Source: Plecoglossus altivelis | Lineage: Eukaryota > Chordata > Actinopteri > Osmeriformes > Plecoglossidae | Direction: 5' to 3' | Assembly (NCBI GenBank): GCA_036571765.1 | Contig: BROE01000024.1 | Location: 1,105,189 to 1,169,188, forward strand | Length of the DNA stretch: 64,000 nt | Part shown: positions 14,101 through 23,383 of the stretch, one piece after another | Layout: each line of letters opens with the position of its first letter | Numbering within the stretch: the stretch's first letter is position 1 | Program-made: the position numbers and the translations under genes | Notes under the pieces: model-generated | Told to the model about the DNA's origin: nothing | The model's input: the letters and a program-made list of their open reading frames with translations, nothing else | Databases searched by the model: none

Positions 14101-17100
14101 ATCTGCACAATATTGCTTGACTAAACAATATAATCATCGTTACGCTTACTGACTGGATGTCTTTAATGTTTGAGTTAGATGCCTGTAAGACCAAGGCCAA
14201 GGGTTTGACATCTTAATGATGATCACTTAGCATAACTGATAAGTCACAAATCACATACCCTGCAACCCACACCTCCTCCCCTCCCCCACCACCCTTACTC
14301 CTCCTTTCTGGTCAGGTCAATCTAGAGAGGACAAAGATGGATGGTATGTGCGTGAAAGAGACAGGAGAGGGAGGCACTTAGAGAGGGGATAGATGGAGGG
14401 CTTGAGTGGGAGGCGTACACAAACAGACCAGGTGAACATGACATGAATGGCCCTGGGGAGATCATGATGGCCGAGCATCGTTCTGGCATACTGATAATGT
14501 ATCAGAAAGCATGTGAACATGTGCGATCACAACCTATTGTAGTTGGTGAAACTTTTAAAAAGCACTTTTCAATTCCTGCACACCCCAAGGAAATAGAGAA
14601 AATGGTCATTTTCAAATTGACTAATGGCAATTAACTGTTGTTTAATAATCAGACTGTTTATTATTAAGATCTCAGAAAGAAAACAGATCATATAAAATCT
14701 GTTGTGCTTTCCACAATCTCTTTTGTTTGAATTTCTGACTTAATTTCAGTGAAAATGTATTAAAGAGCCTTTTACTTTTTAAACTCTCAAATTCCCCAGA
14801 TTTTTTTGTATTACTTGAATATAGTTGGACCAAATCAGACCAGGAGGCTCAATTATCAAACTACAATCGGTAGAATTCATGTGAAAATTTTAAGTACAAA
14901 CTAAACACAGAAAGAGAACACAAACATGTTTTGATTTATTAAACAGGATGCACACCTATCCCACTGGGTTGGGTGGACACAGTCTGGGCCTGATTACATT
15001 AACAGTTATGTGCAACAAATTTGTGATAACATGCATCACTGTGCATCCATATCTGTCTGATTGAGGCAACAGCATAATCTAAAATATTCTACTTCCATCC
15101 TTATTATTATTATCTATTAGAATGAATTTCTTAAAAGTTAAGAAGACTTGAATAATTAACGATCAAATCAAATATGATTCACCATTAAACTGTACAAATA
15201 TTAGGTGGGTTCTTTTGCATAACCAAGACATTTCTGTTTGTATTTACCGTAAATCACGTTTGTTTGTGTGTACTCAACTGTCATATGGAATACGTGAGAG
15301 ACTATATTTAACTGTATTTTCCCAAATGTTATCAATTTGAAGGACTTTCTTGAGTTTCATCCTTCTGCCATCAGAGGAGCAGTTTCCCAATTTTTGTGCA
15401 TATGCATGCATCAATGTGTACGTGGAGTACCTCACATTCTCACATGAAGGCAGTTTTTTCATAATTCCAAAGTTGGCGTTGGAACTGGTTTACTCATTCT
15501 TTTATGCGTATGCAGCCTTCAGAAATCAGCCACAAGAGTTTACTCATGTTTTCATTGTGTTTTAGGTGGACCAAAATTGTTCCTTGGCTATAGGATATGA
15601 CAAAAGCAAAGGAAAACATTGGGCCTAAGAAAATTTGGGAATTATAGTCTGAGGACACGGCACTTGAACGTAAGGTATAGAAAGTGTTTGTAATTTTCAG
15701 TGCTACCAAACCAGAATGTTATTAAAAGGATCTCTCAGTAGTCTATCACTTTAAGACCACTCATGTATGTCTGTCACAAAGGTTCACCATGGATTTTAAA
15801 AATATATTGCATTTTTTCTTCAACGATCTCCATAGGTGTGGCGGAATCAATGTAGATAGTGTGGAGTCCATGACCATAGCACATATCACGTCTTCCAAAG
15901 GTGGCGAACTAATTGATCAAATTAATTCACAATAAAGCCCATTGTATTGATCTCCAAAGATCACAGCAGCTCATGCTTTCTTTATGCAACCAATGGTAGG
16001 GATGGCATGTATTAAGGTTGCATGTTTCCAGAATAGCATGAGTTTAAAGTAGTATGCAGCAGTATAGTGATTTGTGTGTGTGTGTTTCTCGAGATTAATT
16101 GGGATCAGTTACATTTGGCTGTGTGTGCTTAGGTTAATGTAACTGGTCTGACACTCCACAGCTAGATAATGATAAGATCAGAAAGGATAATGGTGACAGA
16201 GATTGATAGTAATAAGGAAGCGCCATGTTATCAATTAGCAGGGAAAGGGTCCACACTCAAGCTCTGCTAAGCATGTCACTTTCTCCATACCTTGTGTCCC
16301 ATCTCTCGTCATTCTTCTTTCCATCCACCTATTCTATCTCTTTTTGCAAGTGTGAATCCCCTGTACTTTTATCTCACTAATGAAAGACTGTCCATATGTC
16401 CCCATAATTCCTAACTGCCTTAAAAAACATGGCGCTCTATCTTTCATACATGGGGCTTTAGAAAGCAAGTAGGGCAAGATCAGAGAATTACAGGGCACAA
16501 AAGTAAATGCACTGTTATGATAAACAATAAAGTCCTGGACTGCAAGATAAGACTCACAACACATTGCATCCACCTTCATGGAAGAAAATAATACTATGAA
16601 TATTGTAATAATGAAATTCCGTCTTACCCACGTACATATCGCAACACACATTTCCCACCCATAGGTGTGAGGGAATGGATGATAATGATCCTAATTAGCG
16701 CACCTAAAATGTCTTTGATCATCTCTAAAAATAGAGAAGGGATAAATGTGTAATCTCCTTGGCTGCGATGGTCACAGACAATTAGTAGGGACAGGGACAT
16801 GGAGATGCACACAGGTAAACAAGGAGCCAAATGTTTTGATTAGAAGCCCGATTAGGAGCCTAGTCCTTCACTGAAAATGGAAGTTAAAAGGACATTTTTT
16901 TTTACCAACAAGAAAACAGGAAACAGTCCTGATAAGATGTGGTCATATCCCGTAGTATAGTCTACTTCACTAGTCTAGTAAGTAGATATTTCTGTAGTTC
17001 TGTCACGTTCATCATGACAACCTGATGCACATATGATTAACAACTTATGATTTAATTCATTATTGAACTCTGTCCCCCACTGATTCCACTACCCTTTATT

Positions 17101-18503
17101 TACCATTACCTCTATGCTGCTATAACATTATTTTGATTTTTACACTACAGGGATGTCAAAGCATTACTGGACTGTACACACCTGCACTTCATGTTTACTG
17201 CTCTACCGGACTGTTCATATTTTACTGCATCATTTTGTTTGTTCATAGTATCCTACAGTAAAGTATTGTATATAATATTACTCCTTCTGTATTTATGCAC
17301 CCTGCATATCCTGCATTTGCTATTTGCACTTCTGGTTAGGCTTAAACTAAGTTTCGTTGCGTAGTACCTGTACATGTGTGATGACAAAGTTGAGTCTAAT
17401 CATCTAAAAAAAAACAACGATTTGGGTCAGAACTGGGTGATCGTTTTTTTCCTGTTGGGACCATTTCCATTTGCCTCAATTAACTGGAAAGATTAAATAA
17501 AGCAATTCAGTTGACTCTCGGCTGTAGCTGAAGTTGACTATAGTTGAATTTAGACACAGCAACCTAATGTGCATTTTGGGGACAGTGAATCCAAAGTCTA
17601 AAAGGTAATCTAGACTTTGGGATGGAACAAAGCACTGCCCCAAAGACATTTCCATCCTTGGAAATCTTCTGATGTTGGTATTTGAAAAAAATCTATTTGT
17701 TGCAAATGTCAGTGTTGCAAAACAAAACCTAGACCTTTCACTCAAGTTACAAATGTTGTCCCCCAACACAAAACATTAATAAATCAGAGGACAGCTGTTC
17801 TAACAGGGGATGAAGATGGTTCATGTCTCTCCAAATATCCCCAACACAGTGTGATGAAATGGACAAGATAGAACAAGTGTGCTCTCTAGCGGTCTTGGTT
17901 AGTAGTACAGAAGGCCACATACTATAGGATTGTGTCATATCACAATACAAATACACAGTAAAATATTTGACAGTAACCAAAAAGGATGAAGAGAGAGAAC
18001 AATAAAGAGTGACTTACTTGTGAGCTTGTTGTGACTAAGAACAAGCTGCGTGATGTTGGACAAGGTGACTGAAACATAGAAGCCGTTTAAAATCAGCCCA
18101 CTATCAACATGTCATACTTCAATGTTTATTCTGCATTTACATCATACCTTTCATCTCAAATTATAAATGTTAGGGCTGTTTGTGATCTGTTTTATAAAGG
18201 ACTGACAATTGTAGCTACCCAGTTGTGCTCTATTGCTGATTTTTGATAATTTATCTCATTATTATATCATTATTATTATTATTATTATTATTATATACAA
18301 AATGTTTGCCATTGCAACGAAAATAAATAAAATATTGTTTTAATTTTCTGCATTGTTCCAGCAGGTTGGAGTAGCCAAGCCTTAATGTCCTTACATAGTC
18401 CTGGGATGTCCAGCATGTTGGATATCCCTCTGTCACACATGTCCACCTCAGGTATATTCTTATCCCGACTCTCCTCCACAATTTTCTTCAAAGACTTCGA
18501 CAT
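2052..18503 (-). CDS. rsu1: Ras suppressor protein 1 (leucine-rich repeat adaptor), gene spanning seven visible coding exons; 3' end off window
   Basis: RSU1 is a cytoplasmic leucine-rich-repeat protein that binds PINCH1 in the ILK-PINCH-parvin complex at integrin adhesions and dampens Ras-dependent signalling (family knowledge). The minus strand encodes MSKSLKKIVEESRDKN at the start, then LRR units such as LPTQISSLQKLKHLNLG and LPRGFGSLPALEVLDL, ending in VSHVFEYVRSETYKY. Coding exons: 18395-18503, 18018-18068, 13772-13892, 6486-6604, 5749-5831, 5062-5176, 2052-2184. Every junction has AG acceptor and GT donor, and phases join without a break over 731 nt (243 codons plus 2 nt). Human RSU1 is 277 residues, so about 34 C-terminal residues should lie in one more exon to the left of base 1. 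No frameshift or stop is seen in the exons, so this looks like a functional gene. Confidence 0.96.
2185..5061. other. rsu1 intron 6, no gene
   Basis: Mostly AT-rich sequence. A pyrimidine-rich stretch (about 3360-3560, cttcccctct-like runs) is present. No transposase, reverse transcriptase or exon was recognised on either strand. Confidence 0.5.
5062..5176 (-). CDS. rsu1: rsu1 coding exon 6
   Basis: This 115-nt exon encodes LSLRDNDLISLPKEIGDLAQ then LKELHIQGNRLTVLPPEL. Acceptor ctgtag, donor gtaagg. Confidence 0.95.
5270..5480 (+). repeat. Purine-rich (GA) low-complexity tract in rsu1 intron 5
   Basis: About 210 bases made mostly of gagaga, ggag and gagg. On the rsu1 transcript this is a long CU-rich tract just upstream of exon 6. 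The open frame seen here (5263-5487) is a product of the low complexity. Confidence 0.7.
5749..5831 (-). CDS. rsu1: rsu1 coding exon 5
   Basis: This 83-nt exon encodes TLRALYLSDNDFEMLPPDIS then KLTKLQI, ending in phase 0. Acceptor ttacag, donor gtgagt. Confidence 0.95.
5832..7137. other. rsu1 intronic sequence on both sides of exon 4, nothing recognised
   Basis: The 654-nt intron 4 (5832-6485) and the first part of intron 3 (6605-7137) hold short CA runs near 6035 and 6620 but no recognisable element. Confidence 0.45.
6486..6604 (-). CDS. rsu1: rsu1 coding exon 4
   Basis: This 119-nt exon encodes MNRMSSLPRGFGSLPALEVL then DLTYNNLNESSLPGNFFYL. Acceptor gcccag, donor gtgagt. It is almost identical to the human LRR 4-5 segment. 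Confidence 0.95.
7138..7255 (-). mobile_element. tRNA-derived SINE fragment
   Basis: On the minus strand a tRNA-like A box (TGGAGTAATGGTGGCACCTG) is followed by a good B box (GTTCGATCCC), the internal RNA polymerase III promoter order of a tRNA-derived SINE. The 3' limit is unclear. Confidence 0.55.
8243..8772 (+). mobile_element. Insertion inside the Tc1 element, with a LINE-like 3' tail
   Basis: This block has no counterpart in the Tc1 family and ends with tataaaaggactacacaaata followed by cattttgaat, the kind of tail seen on fish L2-like LINEs and their SINE partners. No reverse transcriptase can be read in it, so the family assignment is tentative. Confidence 0.45.
9017..10241 (+). mobile_element. 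Internally deleted hAT transposon (ZBED-like)
   Basis: The left end gggagtgtggtgaga and the right end (reverse complement ctaggggtgtgacggga) are matching inverted repeats. The flanks tactgatt and tactgacc are a near-identical 8-bp target duplication, the hAT hallmark. Coding remains on the plus strand: a BED zinc-finger part (FVWKRFGF, then MQRHMRNYHSSLLKLSAP, about 9170-9350), a middle domain at 9470-9800, and the C-terminal dimerisation part near 9880-10005 (RVFST, then ILEKEHDHI after frame changes). A full hAT of this type is near 3 kb, so most of the catalytic core is deleted. Confidence 0.75.
10397..10432. repeat. (TG)n(TA)n microsatellite
   Basis: A short gtgtgtgt run passes into about 13 TA units, exactly at the right end of the Tc1-like element. 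Confidence 0.95.
11043..11122. repeat. (TG)n then (GA)n compound microsatellite
   Basis: About 12 TG units, a short mixed linker, then about 19 GA units, within rsu1 intron 3. The open frames at 10963-11278 are translations of this repeat. Confidence 0.97.
11123..13771. other. Rest of rsu1 intron 3, no gene recognised
   Basis: AT-rich sequence. I checked for LRR exons, transposase and reverse transcriptase motifs and saw none. Confidence 0.5.
13772..13892 (-). CDS. rsu1: rsu1 coding exon 3
   Basis: This 121-nt exon encodes VPPNIADLKNLEVLNVFNNQ through LQKLKHLNLG, two LRR repeats. Acceptor cctcag, donor gtgagt. Human RSU1 reads NFFNNQ where this protein has NVFNNQ. Confidence 0.95.
13893..18017. 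other. rsu1 intron 2, no gene recognised
   Basis: A 4.1-kb intron. Short open frames are present at 14317-17980, but none has recognisable domains or splice context. No transposon family could be named. Confidence 0.5.
18018..18068 (-). CDS. rsu1: rsu1 coding exon 2
   Basis: This 51-nt exon encodes TLSNITQLVLSHNKLT, the first LRR strand of RSU1, with split codons on both sides. It has a cag acceptor and a gtaag donor. The intron to exon 1 is only 326 nt. Confidence 0.94.
18269..18294. repeat. (ATT)n microsatellite in rsu1 intron 1
   Basis: Eight or so perfect att units within the 326-nt intron between coding exons 1 and 2. Confidence 0.95.
18395..18503 (-). CDS. rsu1: rsu1 coding exon 1 (start codon)
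   Basis: The exon encodes residues 1-36 (MSKSLKKIVEESRDKN to MLDIPGL) plus the first base of codon 37. The ATG at 18501-18503 is chosen because the N-terminus matches the vertebrate RSU1 start almost residue for residue. The donor is gtaag directly below 18395. A ttgtag just upstream of the ATG could be a splice acceptor 3 nt before it, which would place the 5' UTR mainly in another exon. Confidence 0.94.
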
Positions 18504-18900
18504 CTTCTACAATTAAACACCATATACACGTACAAAGAAAGCGAGAAGTGAAAATCTACTCCACGGATCGGCTAGGACCAGTTTAAGTGCCGCGAGAAGT
18601 TAATGTTAACTTTACCTTTTGTAGATTTAATGTGTAGCTTTAACAGAATATCCTACCTTTAAGTCTGGAATGGATAAGGTGGAATATGTATCTGAAAGGT
18701 ACGACTTGATCTAAGTATTTTGGCGATAGAGCTACTACTGTGAACACACCCAAACGGAAGTAGATGTGCGTTCGATGGAATTCTCAAGCTTCCATAAAAG
18801 GGCACTTCCTACTAACGGATGTAGAGCTTTGTCCAAAACAGCGTCGTTTCCTTTTACATCGACTTTCAATTACTTTTCAAAAACAGAGTGAAGTTTTCTA
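18504..18900 (-). promoter_or_regulatory. Putative rsu1 5' UTR and promoter-proximal region
   Basis: This sequence lies directly upstream of the rsu1 start. A possible 5' UTR donor (minus strand aaag followed by gtagga, near 18655) could pair with the ttgtag acceptor just before the ATG. No clear TATA box or dense CpG island is visible. The transcription start is inferred, not shown. Confidence 0.3.
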
Positions 18901-19660
18901 GTACAATCATCGGCTCAATCCCGTATAGTGCCGACTGCTAGCTGGCTTCTTAAGCAGGATGTTGCAACAGAAATGAGCTCCGCAGTGAAACAATGCAGGA
19001 AAACTCCAAACATGTGGTTAGCGACCTTTTAATGTGTGTGTGTGAGTGCGTGTGTGCGTGCGTGCAAGTATCACACACAATATCAAAGAACATGAAGGGT
19101 ACGTGTACCTTGTGGCGATTGTTTTTTTATTTTGTGACCCCTGTTGACAAACGCAAGAGAGCCGTATCGTTTTGTCACTTTAGTAACTAAAATATACAGC
19201 ATTTATAACGATAAAGATTATTCACAAAGATAATTGTTTAACTAAGTAGAAAAAATCTCACTTGGTTAACATGTAGCCTTTATCCAGCTTGATGTGAGTC
19301 ATATTTTAAAGAACCTTGCATGTAGTACCTGCAAGATATTAGGCCTACAGTTCACAGGTAAAACAAGATATGGTATTGGAAATAATGACACCTCCAATCA
19401 TTTCACATCTCTCCCTGGGTATGCTTAATACGACCAATCAAACAAACAAGTAAATGGCTTGTTATACCATTTGTGTACAATGGTTATTCAGATATTTCGA
19501 AATGAAACAAAATAATGGAGCAAAAACAAATGTAACTGGCTGTGATGGTATTTTTTCTGGATATTATATGTGTGACAGTCTTGCACATCTAACAACGGCT
19601 GGTTCCGTTCATGATCTTTTTTTATTCAACCACAGACAACATCCTACTTCAATGCTTGAC
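18901..19660. other. Upstream flank of rsu1, nothing recognised
   Basis: Contains a short gtgtgtgtgagtgcgtgtgt run at 19030. No coding signal. Confidence 0.5.
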
Positions 19661-19755
19661 CATTTCTAAGATTGCAAAATAGCGCCAGGGCCATTTTCAA
19701 CCCAACCACTGTTACATACCCTATTCAAACCCCTTAAGGAACACCTAGGAATGGG
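19661..19755 (+). repeat. Dispersed repeat, copy A
   Basis: The order catttctaag, gccattttcaacccaa, accctattcaaa, ccttaaggaaca is repeated with the same spacing near 57845-57960. No ends or coding content were recognised, so the family is unnamed. Confidence 0.6.
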
Positions 19756-19978
19756 ATGAATGAAGACAACATATTTGCATTGTCAAGTAAATACATTAAT
19801 GTGAGAGTGTAGGTATGCTAACCTCTGCAGACAATTGGATTAGCGAGAATGACAGTGCTAACAATGTTCCACTGATAGCAATGGTCTATGCAAAGGATCT
19901 GGACACTGCCATCACAAACAGTAATGTAACATAGAAGATAGACAAAGAAGTGGGTAAGGTCACATCCATCTATTACAC

Positions 19979-20253
19979 CAGGCCTGGAGTAGCCAATCGG
20001 GAGTACCGGGAGAATTCCAGGTGGACCGTTCTGTTTTTTGAGCTGCGAGGGCACCCCTGTAGTAATGGCTTTGTTTTGAATATGGATGCTATCCCTGGGC
20101 TGCGTGCACTCATAGCAGCCCCACTCTTTTACTTACATTTTTCCGCAGCTCCACTCTTTTCATAGATATTATTTTCGGACTGCCTGACTGAGTGCAGCCT
20201 CCAGTTTGAAGATCACGTGATTATCTTTTGACTCCCTGGCCCAGCCTCGACTG
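19979..20253 (+). mobile_element. Probable short hAT-type element
   Basis: It starts with caggcctggagtagcc followed by cgggag and gggagaattcc, a start found on many fish hAT elements. A diverged inverted match (ctggcccagcctcgactg) near 20236-20253 may be its other end. No target duplication is clear. Confidence 0.4.
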
Positions 20254-20806
20254 CAAAACCTTGCAAAAAATAAAAACGTCAGAGATAAAAATGGATAACA
20301 GAATACGCAAAATGGTATCTTAAAAGTACAGAATAATGACAGATCCAGAAAGTGTTGCTTCCAAATGTTCTAAGCTGACTTCATTTATCCTCAAAACAAC
20401 AAATGAATACGACGAGACGGCCAGTAAGCTAATGTTAAGGTACTTTGGAGCAGTGCATGATGCTAACAGCCACACAAAACAACATTGTCTTCAAACCACC
20501 GTTCATGTATCTAACTTTTTCTTGTAGCTATTCTGCAGCAGCCTCTATCCTGTCTGACTTTTCCTGTTGTGCCCCCCAGTGCCTTCTAAAGATAGTCTGC
20601 TTGATGATGGGCAACGTAGGTTAGAGCTCCACCTCCACGTTTACTGATGAAATTGAAATCACCCTCAAATCTTGTTCCACTCACTTGTTCTTACTGGAGG
20701 TCTTTTGTGTCTGCTTCCCCTGTCGACGAGATCTAGCCAGAAATGTTTACAGTCTCTGCCTCCATGCCTGATTAACACTTGGATCTCAAAAACGGTAACA
20801 TTATAG
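20254..20806. other. Intergenic sequence, nothing recognised
   Basis: No domain, repeat end or exon was recognised. A short open frame at 20336-20527 has no family features. Confidence 0.45.
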
Positions 20807-21135
20807 GTGACATTCCATGTGCCCAGCGCTAGAGACTGTGTGCATGGCCTCTGTGACCCAGGCACCTGCCCCTGACCCACCGCCTAAAACACACTGAACC
20901 GGCCCCCTACGGTCCTTCCAGTGGGTGGTGGGCCAGCAGGAACGAGGTCCCACGTTGCCTTTTTCGGGCTATATCAGGCTGGATCCCCTGGGCAAAGACC
21001 CGGCCACTAGTCACCTAGGACCAGTTTGCCTCGGGAAAGCCTATCAGGGGCTTATTGCCCAGACAACATAGCTCCTCGGATCATCCGAGCACTCAAACCT
21101 CTCCACCACGTTAAGGTGGCGGTTCAAGGAGGGGG
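20807..21135 (-). mobile_element. Rex3-type LINE 5' leader fragment
   Basis: The reverse complement runs through gccgggtctttgccca, the conserved leader before the endonuclease, up to the GTWNVT codons where the match stops near 20807. It shares the leader core with the copy at 23384, but its outer part (ctggtcctaggtgac, tatgttgtctgggc) is different, so it comes from another subfamily. Confidence 0.8.
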
Positions 21136-22019
21136 CACAGTATAGCACGGTACAGTCAAAATCAATTATTTCTGTGCCCTTTATATTGCCCACCATTACC
21201 CTGTATGTTTCCCCTGAAGGTTTGATAAGCCAGGTAAAGGAGATGTGATGTAAGGTGGAGGTGTATTAATGATGGTTACTAAACCAGGTAAGGGAAGTTT
21301 GATTTAGAGTGGAGGTGTTTGGAGGTCCCTCAGCAGGGCTACTGGGGAGACAGGCATAGTCAATCAACTCTGGAGTGACTAGCCCTGAGTAATCAACTGT
21401 GGAGAAGATAAAGAGTTTATGCAAATGAGAAGACAGAGACGGAAGTGGTTTGTATCTGTGTGTGTACATACGTGTAGATGGGTGCATGAGTGGATGTGTG
21501 TGCTGACTCAAGGCCCCTCTTCACCAATCAGAATGGGTGTTTCCCAGCAGCGTCATGCTCTCTCAGTAACATAAGAATACTCAGCAACAGACAGGTTGGC
21601 ATCACGAAATACCCTCTCTCCCTTTTTCTTCCTCCTCCCTCATCTTGTCTCCTCTCTCCTCACTCTTCTTTCTCTCATCTTGCCTTGTGTGCATGCAGGG
21701 TAAACTGGTGTAATTGACAACCCAATGTGTAACTACTGGTGTGTGTATTAACTGGTATATTAATGTAGCTGTGGAGGAAAGAGTGTGACAGAGCAGTGCC
21801 ACTTAACGTTGGTATATGAACCTGAGCTATATTTGCTGAGCAGGAAGGGACATATTAATCCCACATCCTTAGGAGGATAGCTTTGGTGTTGTGAGGTGGT
21901 TGCTGTGACTATATGTCTTGTGAAGTATATGCCTATTATTTGGTCCTGAATTTGGCAGGCATGCAGGTTTACTTAAATAACAATAAAAATTATGAACACA
22001 GCACTGTGTTATGTTCTTC
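21136..22019. other. Intergenic sequence, no gene recognised
   Basis: Includes a pyrimidine-rich stretch near 21615-21680. I saw no sodium channel exon upstream of the one at 22236. Confidence 0.45.
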
Positions 22020-22235
22020 AGGAGGGGTGTGTGTGCATGTGTTTGTGTGTGACATCTGTGTATGTGTGTTTTAAAGGGAGTTTCAGTGAGTGTAACCTGG
22101 TCTGAAGTGTTCTATATCCTGAAGCCAAGCTTGTCTTTCTTTTGTCTGACCGTTTACGTGTATGTCTGTGTATGGGGTGTTTTTGTGTGTGTCTGTGTAT
22201 TGTGTTTGTCTGTGGGTGTGCATGCGCATGGCCAG
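22020..22235 (+). repeat. TG-rich low-complexity tract before the sodium channel exon
   Basis: Interrupted gtgtgtg runs at about 22026-22075 and 22155-22225 end at catggccag, which serves as the exon's splice acceptor. It reads in the opposite sense to the CA-rich tract after the exon. Confidence 0.75.
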
Positions 22236-22409
22236 GTTTTCTCTGGGATCTTCACAGTAGAGATGCTTATGAAGATCATAGCTCTGGACCCCTACTACTA
22301 CTTTCAGCAGGGCTGGAACATCTTCGACAGCATCATTGTTTGTCTAAGCCTCATGGAGCTGGGATTGTCTGACGTGGAGGGACTGTCAGTTCTTCGCTCC
22401 TTCAGACTG
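22236..22409 (+). pseudogene. Orphan voltage-gated sodium channel exon (domain II, S2-S4), probably a relic
   Basis: In the frame after an AG acceptor at 22235 the sequence reads VFSGIFTVEMLMKIIALDPY, then YYFQQGWNIFDSIIV, then LSLMELGL and ends LSVLRSFRL: S2, S3 and the start of the S4 voltage sensor of domain II in Nav alpha subunits. Length is 174 nt, 58 codons, all open. The wording ALDPYYYFQQGWNIFDSIIV is closest, from memory, to the SCN5A/SCN4A type. After CTG the next bases are gcacac, not gt, so a normal donor is missing and the sequence runs into CA-rich repeat. No neighbouring Nav exon (such as the expected LRVFKLAKSWPTLN) was found in the window. A GC donor or a chance cut of a larger gene cannot be excluded, but an exon relic is the best reading. 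Confidence 0.8.
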
Positions 22410-22600
22410 GCACACACACTGATAACACACACTCACACATATAACACCACACACATAAAACACATAACACATACTCTCGCGTATAACACATAAACACAAA
22501 ACACACACAACACACATACTGACACATATAACACACACACATTACACACAACAAACACACGCCACACAATCACAAGCATAACATGAACACATAACACGCT
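22410..22600 (+). repeat. CA-rich degenerate tandem tract after the sodium channel exon
   Basis: Variants of acacataaca and cacacaca follow one another for about 190 bases. It begins at the exon's last codon, where a splice donor should be. Confidence 0.85.
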
Positions 22601-22605
22601 TAGTC

Positions 22606-22683
22606 TGGCTAGTCACCTAGGACAAGTTTGCCTTGGGAGACTCTACCAGGGGCTTATTCCCCCGACAACATAGCTCCTAGCAT
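22606..22683 (-). mobile_element. Short Rex3-type leader fragment
   Basis: It matches the antisense leader at about 21004-21080 (tagtcacctagga, caggggcttatt, acaacatagctcct) in the same orientation. It overlaps that piece in content, so it is a separate copy rather than the other half of one element. Confidence 0.7.
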
Positions 22684-22806
22684 AGACATAATATATGTAG
22701 CCTCATGAGGTGCTGGAGCGCGTCCTGCGTCGCCCGCATATCAGCTGGGTCTCTCCACTCAAAGCTAGCACCAGAGTAAATTGGAGACAACGAAGAGCAA
22801 GCAATT

Positions 22807-23155
22807 ATGCCCGTAATTTGTGCATTTTACGGTTGCAATAACCGACGCAGTATTGATACCACATCGCATGGGATTACATTTCACAAGTAAGATTGAACAA
22901 TGTTATTTTACCATTTATATAATTATGTCATCTCTCTCTGTTTTTTTCTCTTCACACTTTGAAGGTTTCCCAGTGATACAGGCTTGAGGAGGCAATGGGA
23001 AGTTGCTATAAGATGGGAGGGTTTTGTTGTGTCTGAGTTGTCAAAGATCTGTAGTGAGCACTTCAAGCCTGATGATTTTGACAGGACAGGTCAGATTGTC
23101 AGGCTTAGAGATGGTGCGACCCCATCTATCTTCAATTTCCCTATGTCATCTCCAA
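22807..23155 (+). CDS. Orphan THAP zinc-finger domain in two exons
   Basis: Exon 1 (22807-22886) encodes MPVICAFYGCNNRRSIDTTS then HGITFHK; the intron has gtaag at 22887 and a gaag acceptor at 22964. Exon 2 from 22965 encodes FPSDTGLRRQWEVAIRW, then SKICSEHFKPDDFDR and LRDGATPSIFNFP. This gives the C2CH signature C5-x4-C10-x45-C56-x2-H59, the invariant proline (29) and tryptophan (38), and an AVPTIF-like box (GATPSIF): a complete sequence-specific DNA-binding THAP domain. No further exon is seen before the Rex3 element at 23384, so what follows is unknown. It could be the 5' part of a host THAP gene, of a THAP-carrying transposon, or a relic. Confidence 0.7.
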
Positions 23156-23383
23156 AGAGTAGTTGTATTTTACTCTACATGCTAACAGAGATGTCTATGA
23201 TTCATATGTAAAACAAAAACGGTAAAACCATTGGATATTTCTGCATGTAGAGGAATTAGTGATGTATTGTGCATTAAAGTACATTGTGGGATACTAAAAC
23301 CATTTCAAGGGTTTTTAATGAAGTTGTTTTTAAGTATTATGTTTATTATATTTTAGTCAACAAAAACCCCTATGATGACAAAA

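Noticed and set aside
22142..22372. 76-residue frame overlapping the sodium channel exon
   Set aside because: It is the shadow frame; the Nav reading is in the frame starting at 22236.
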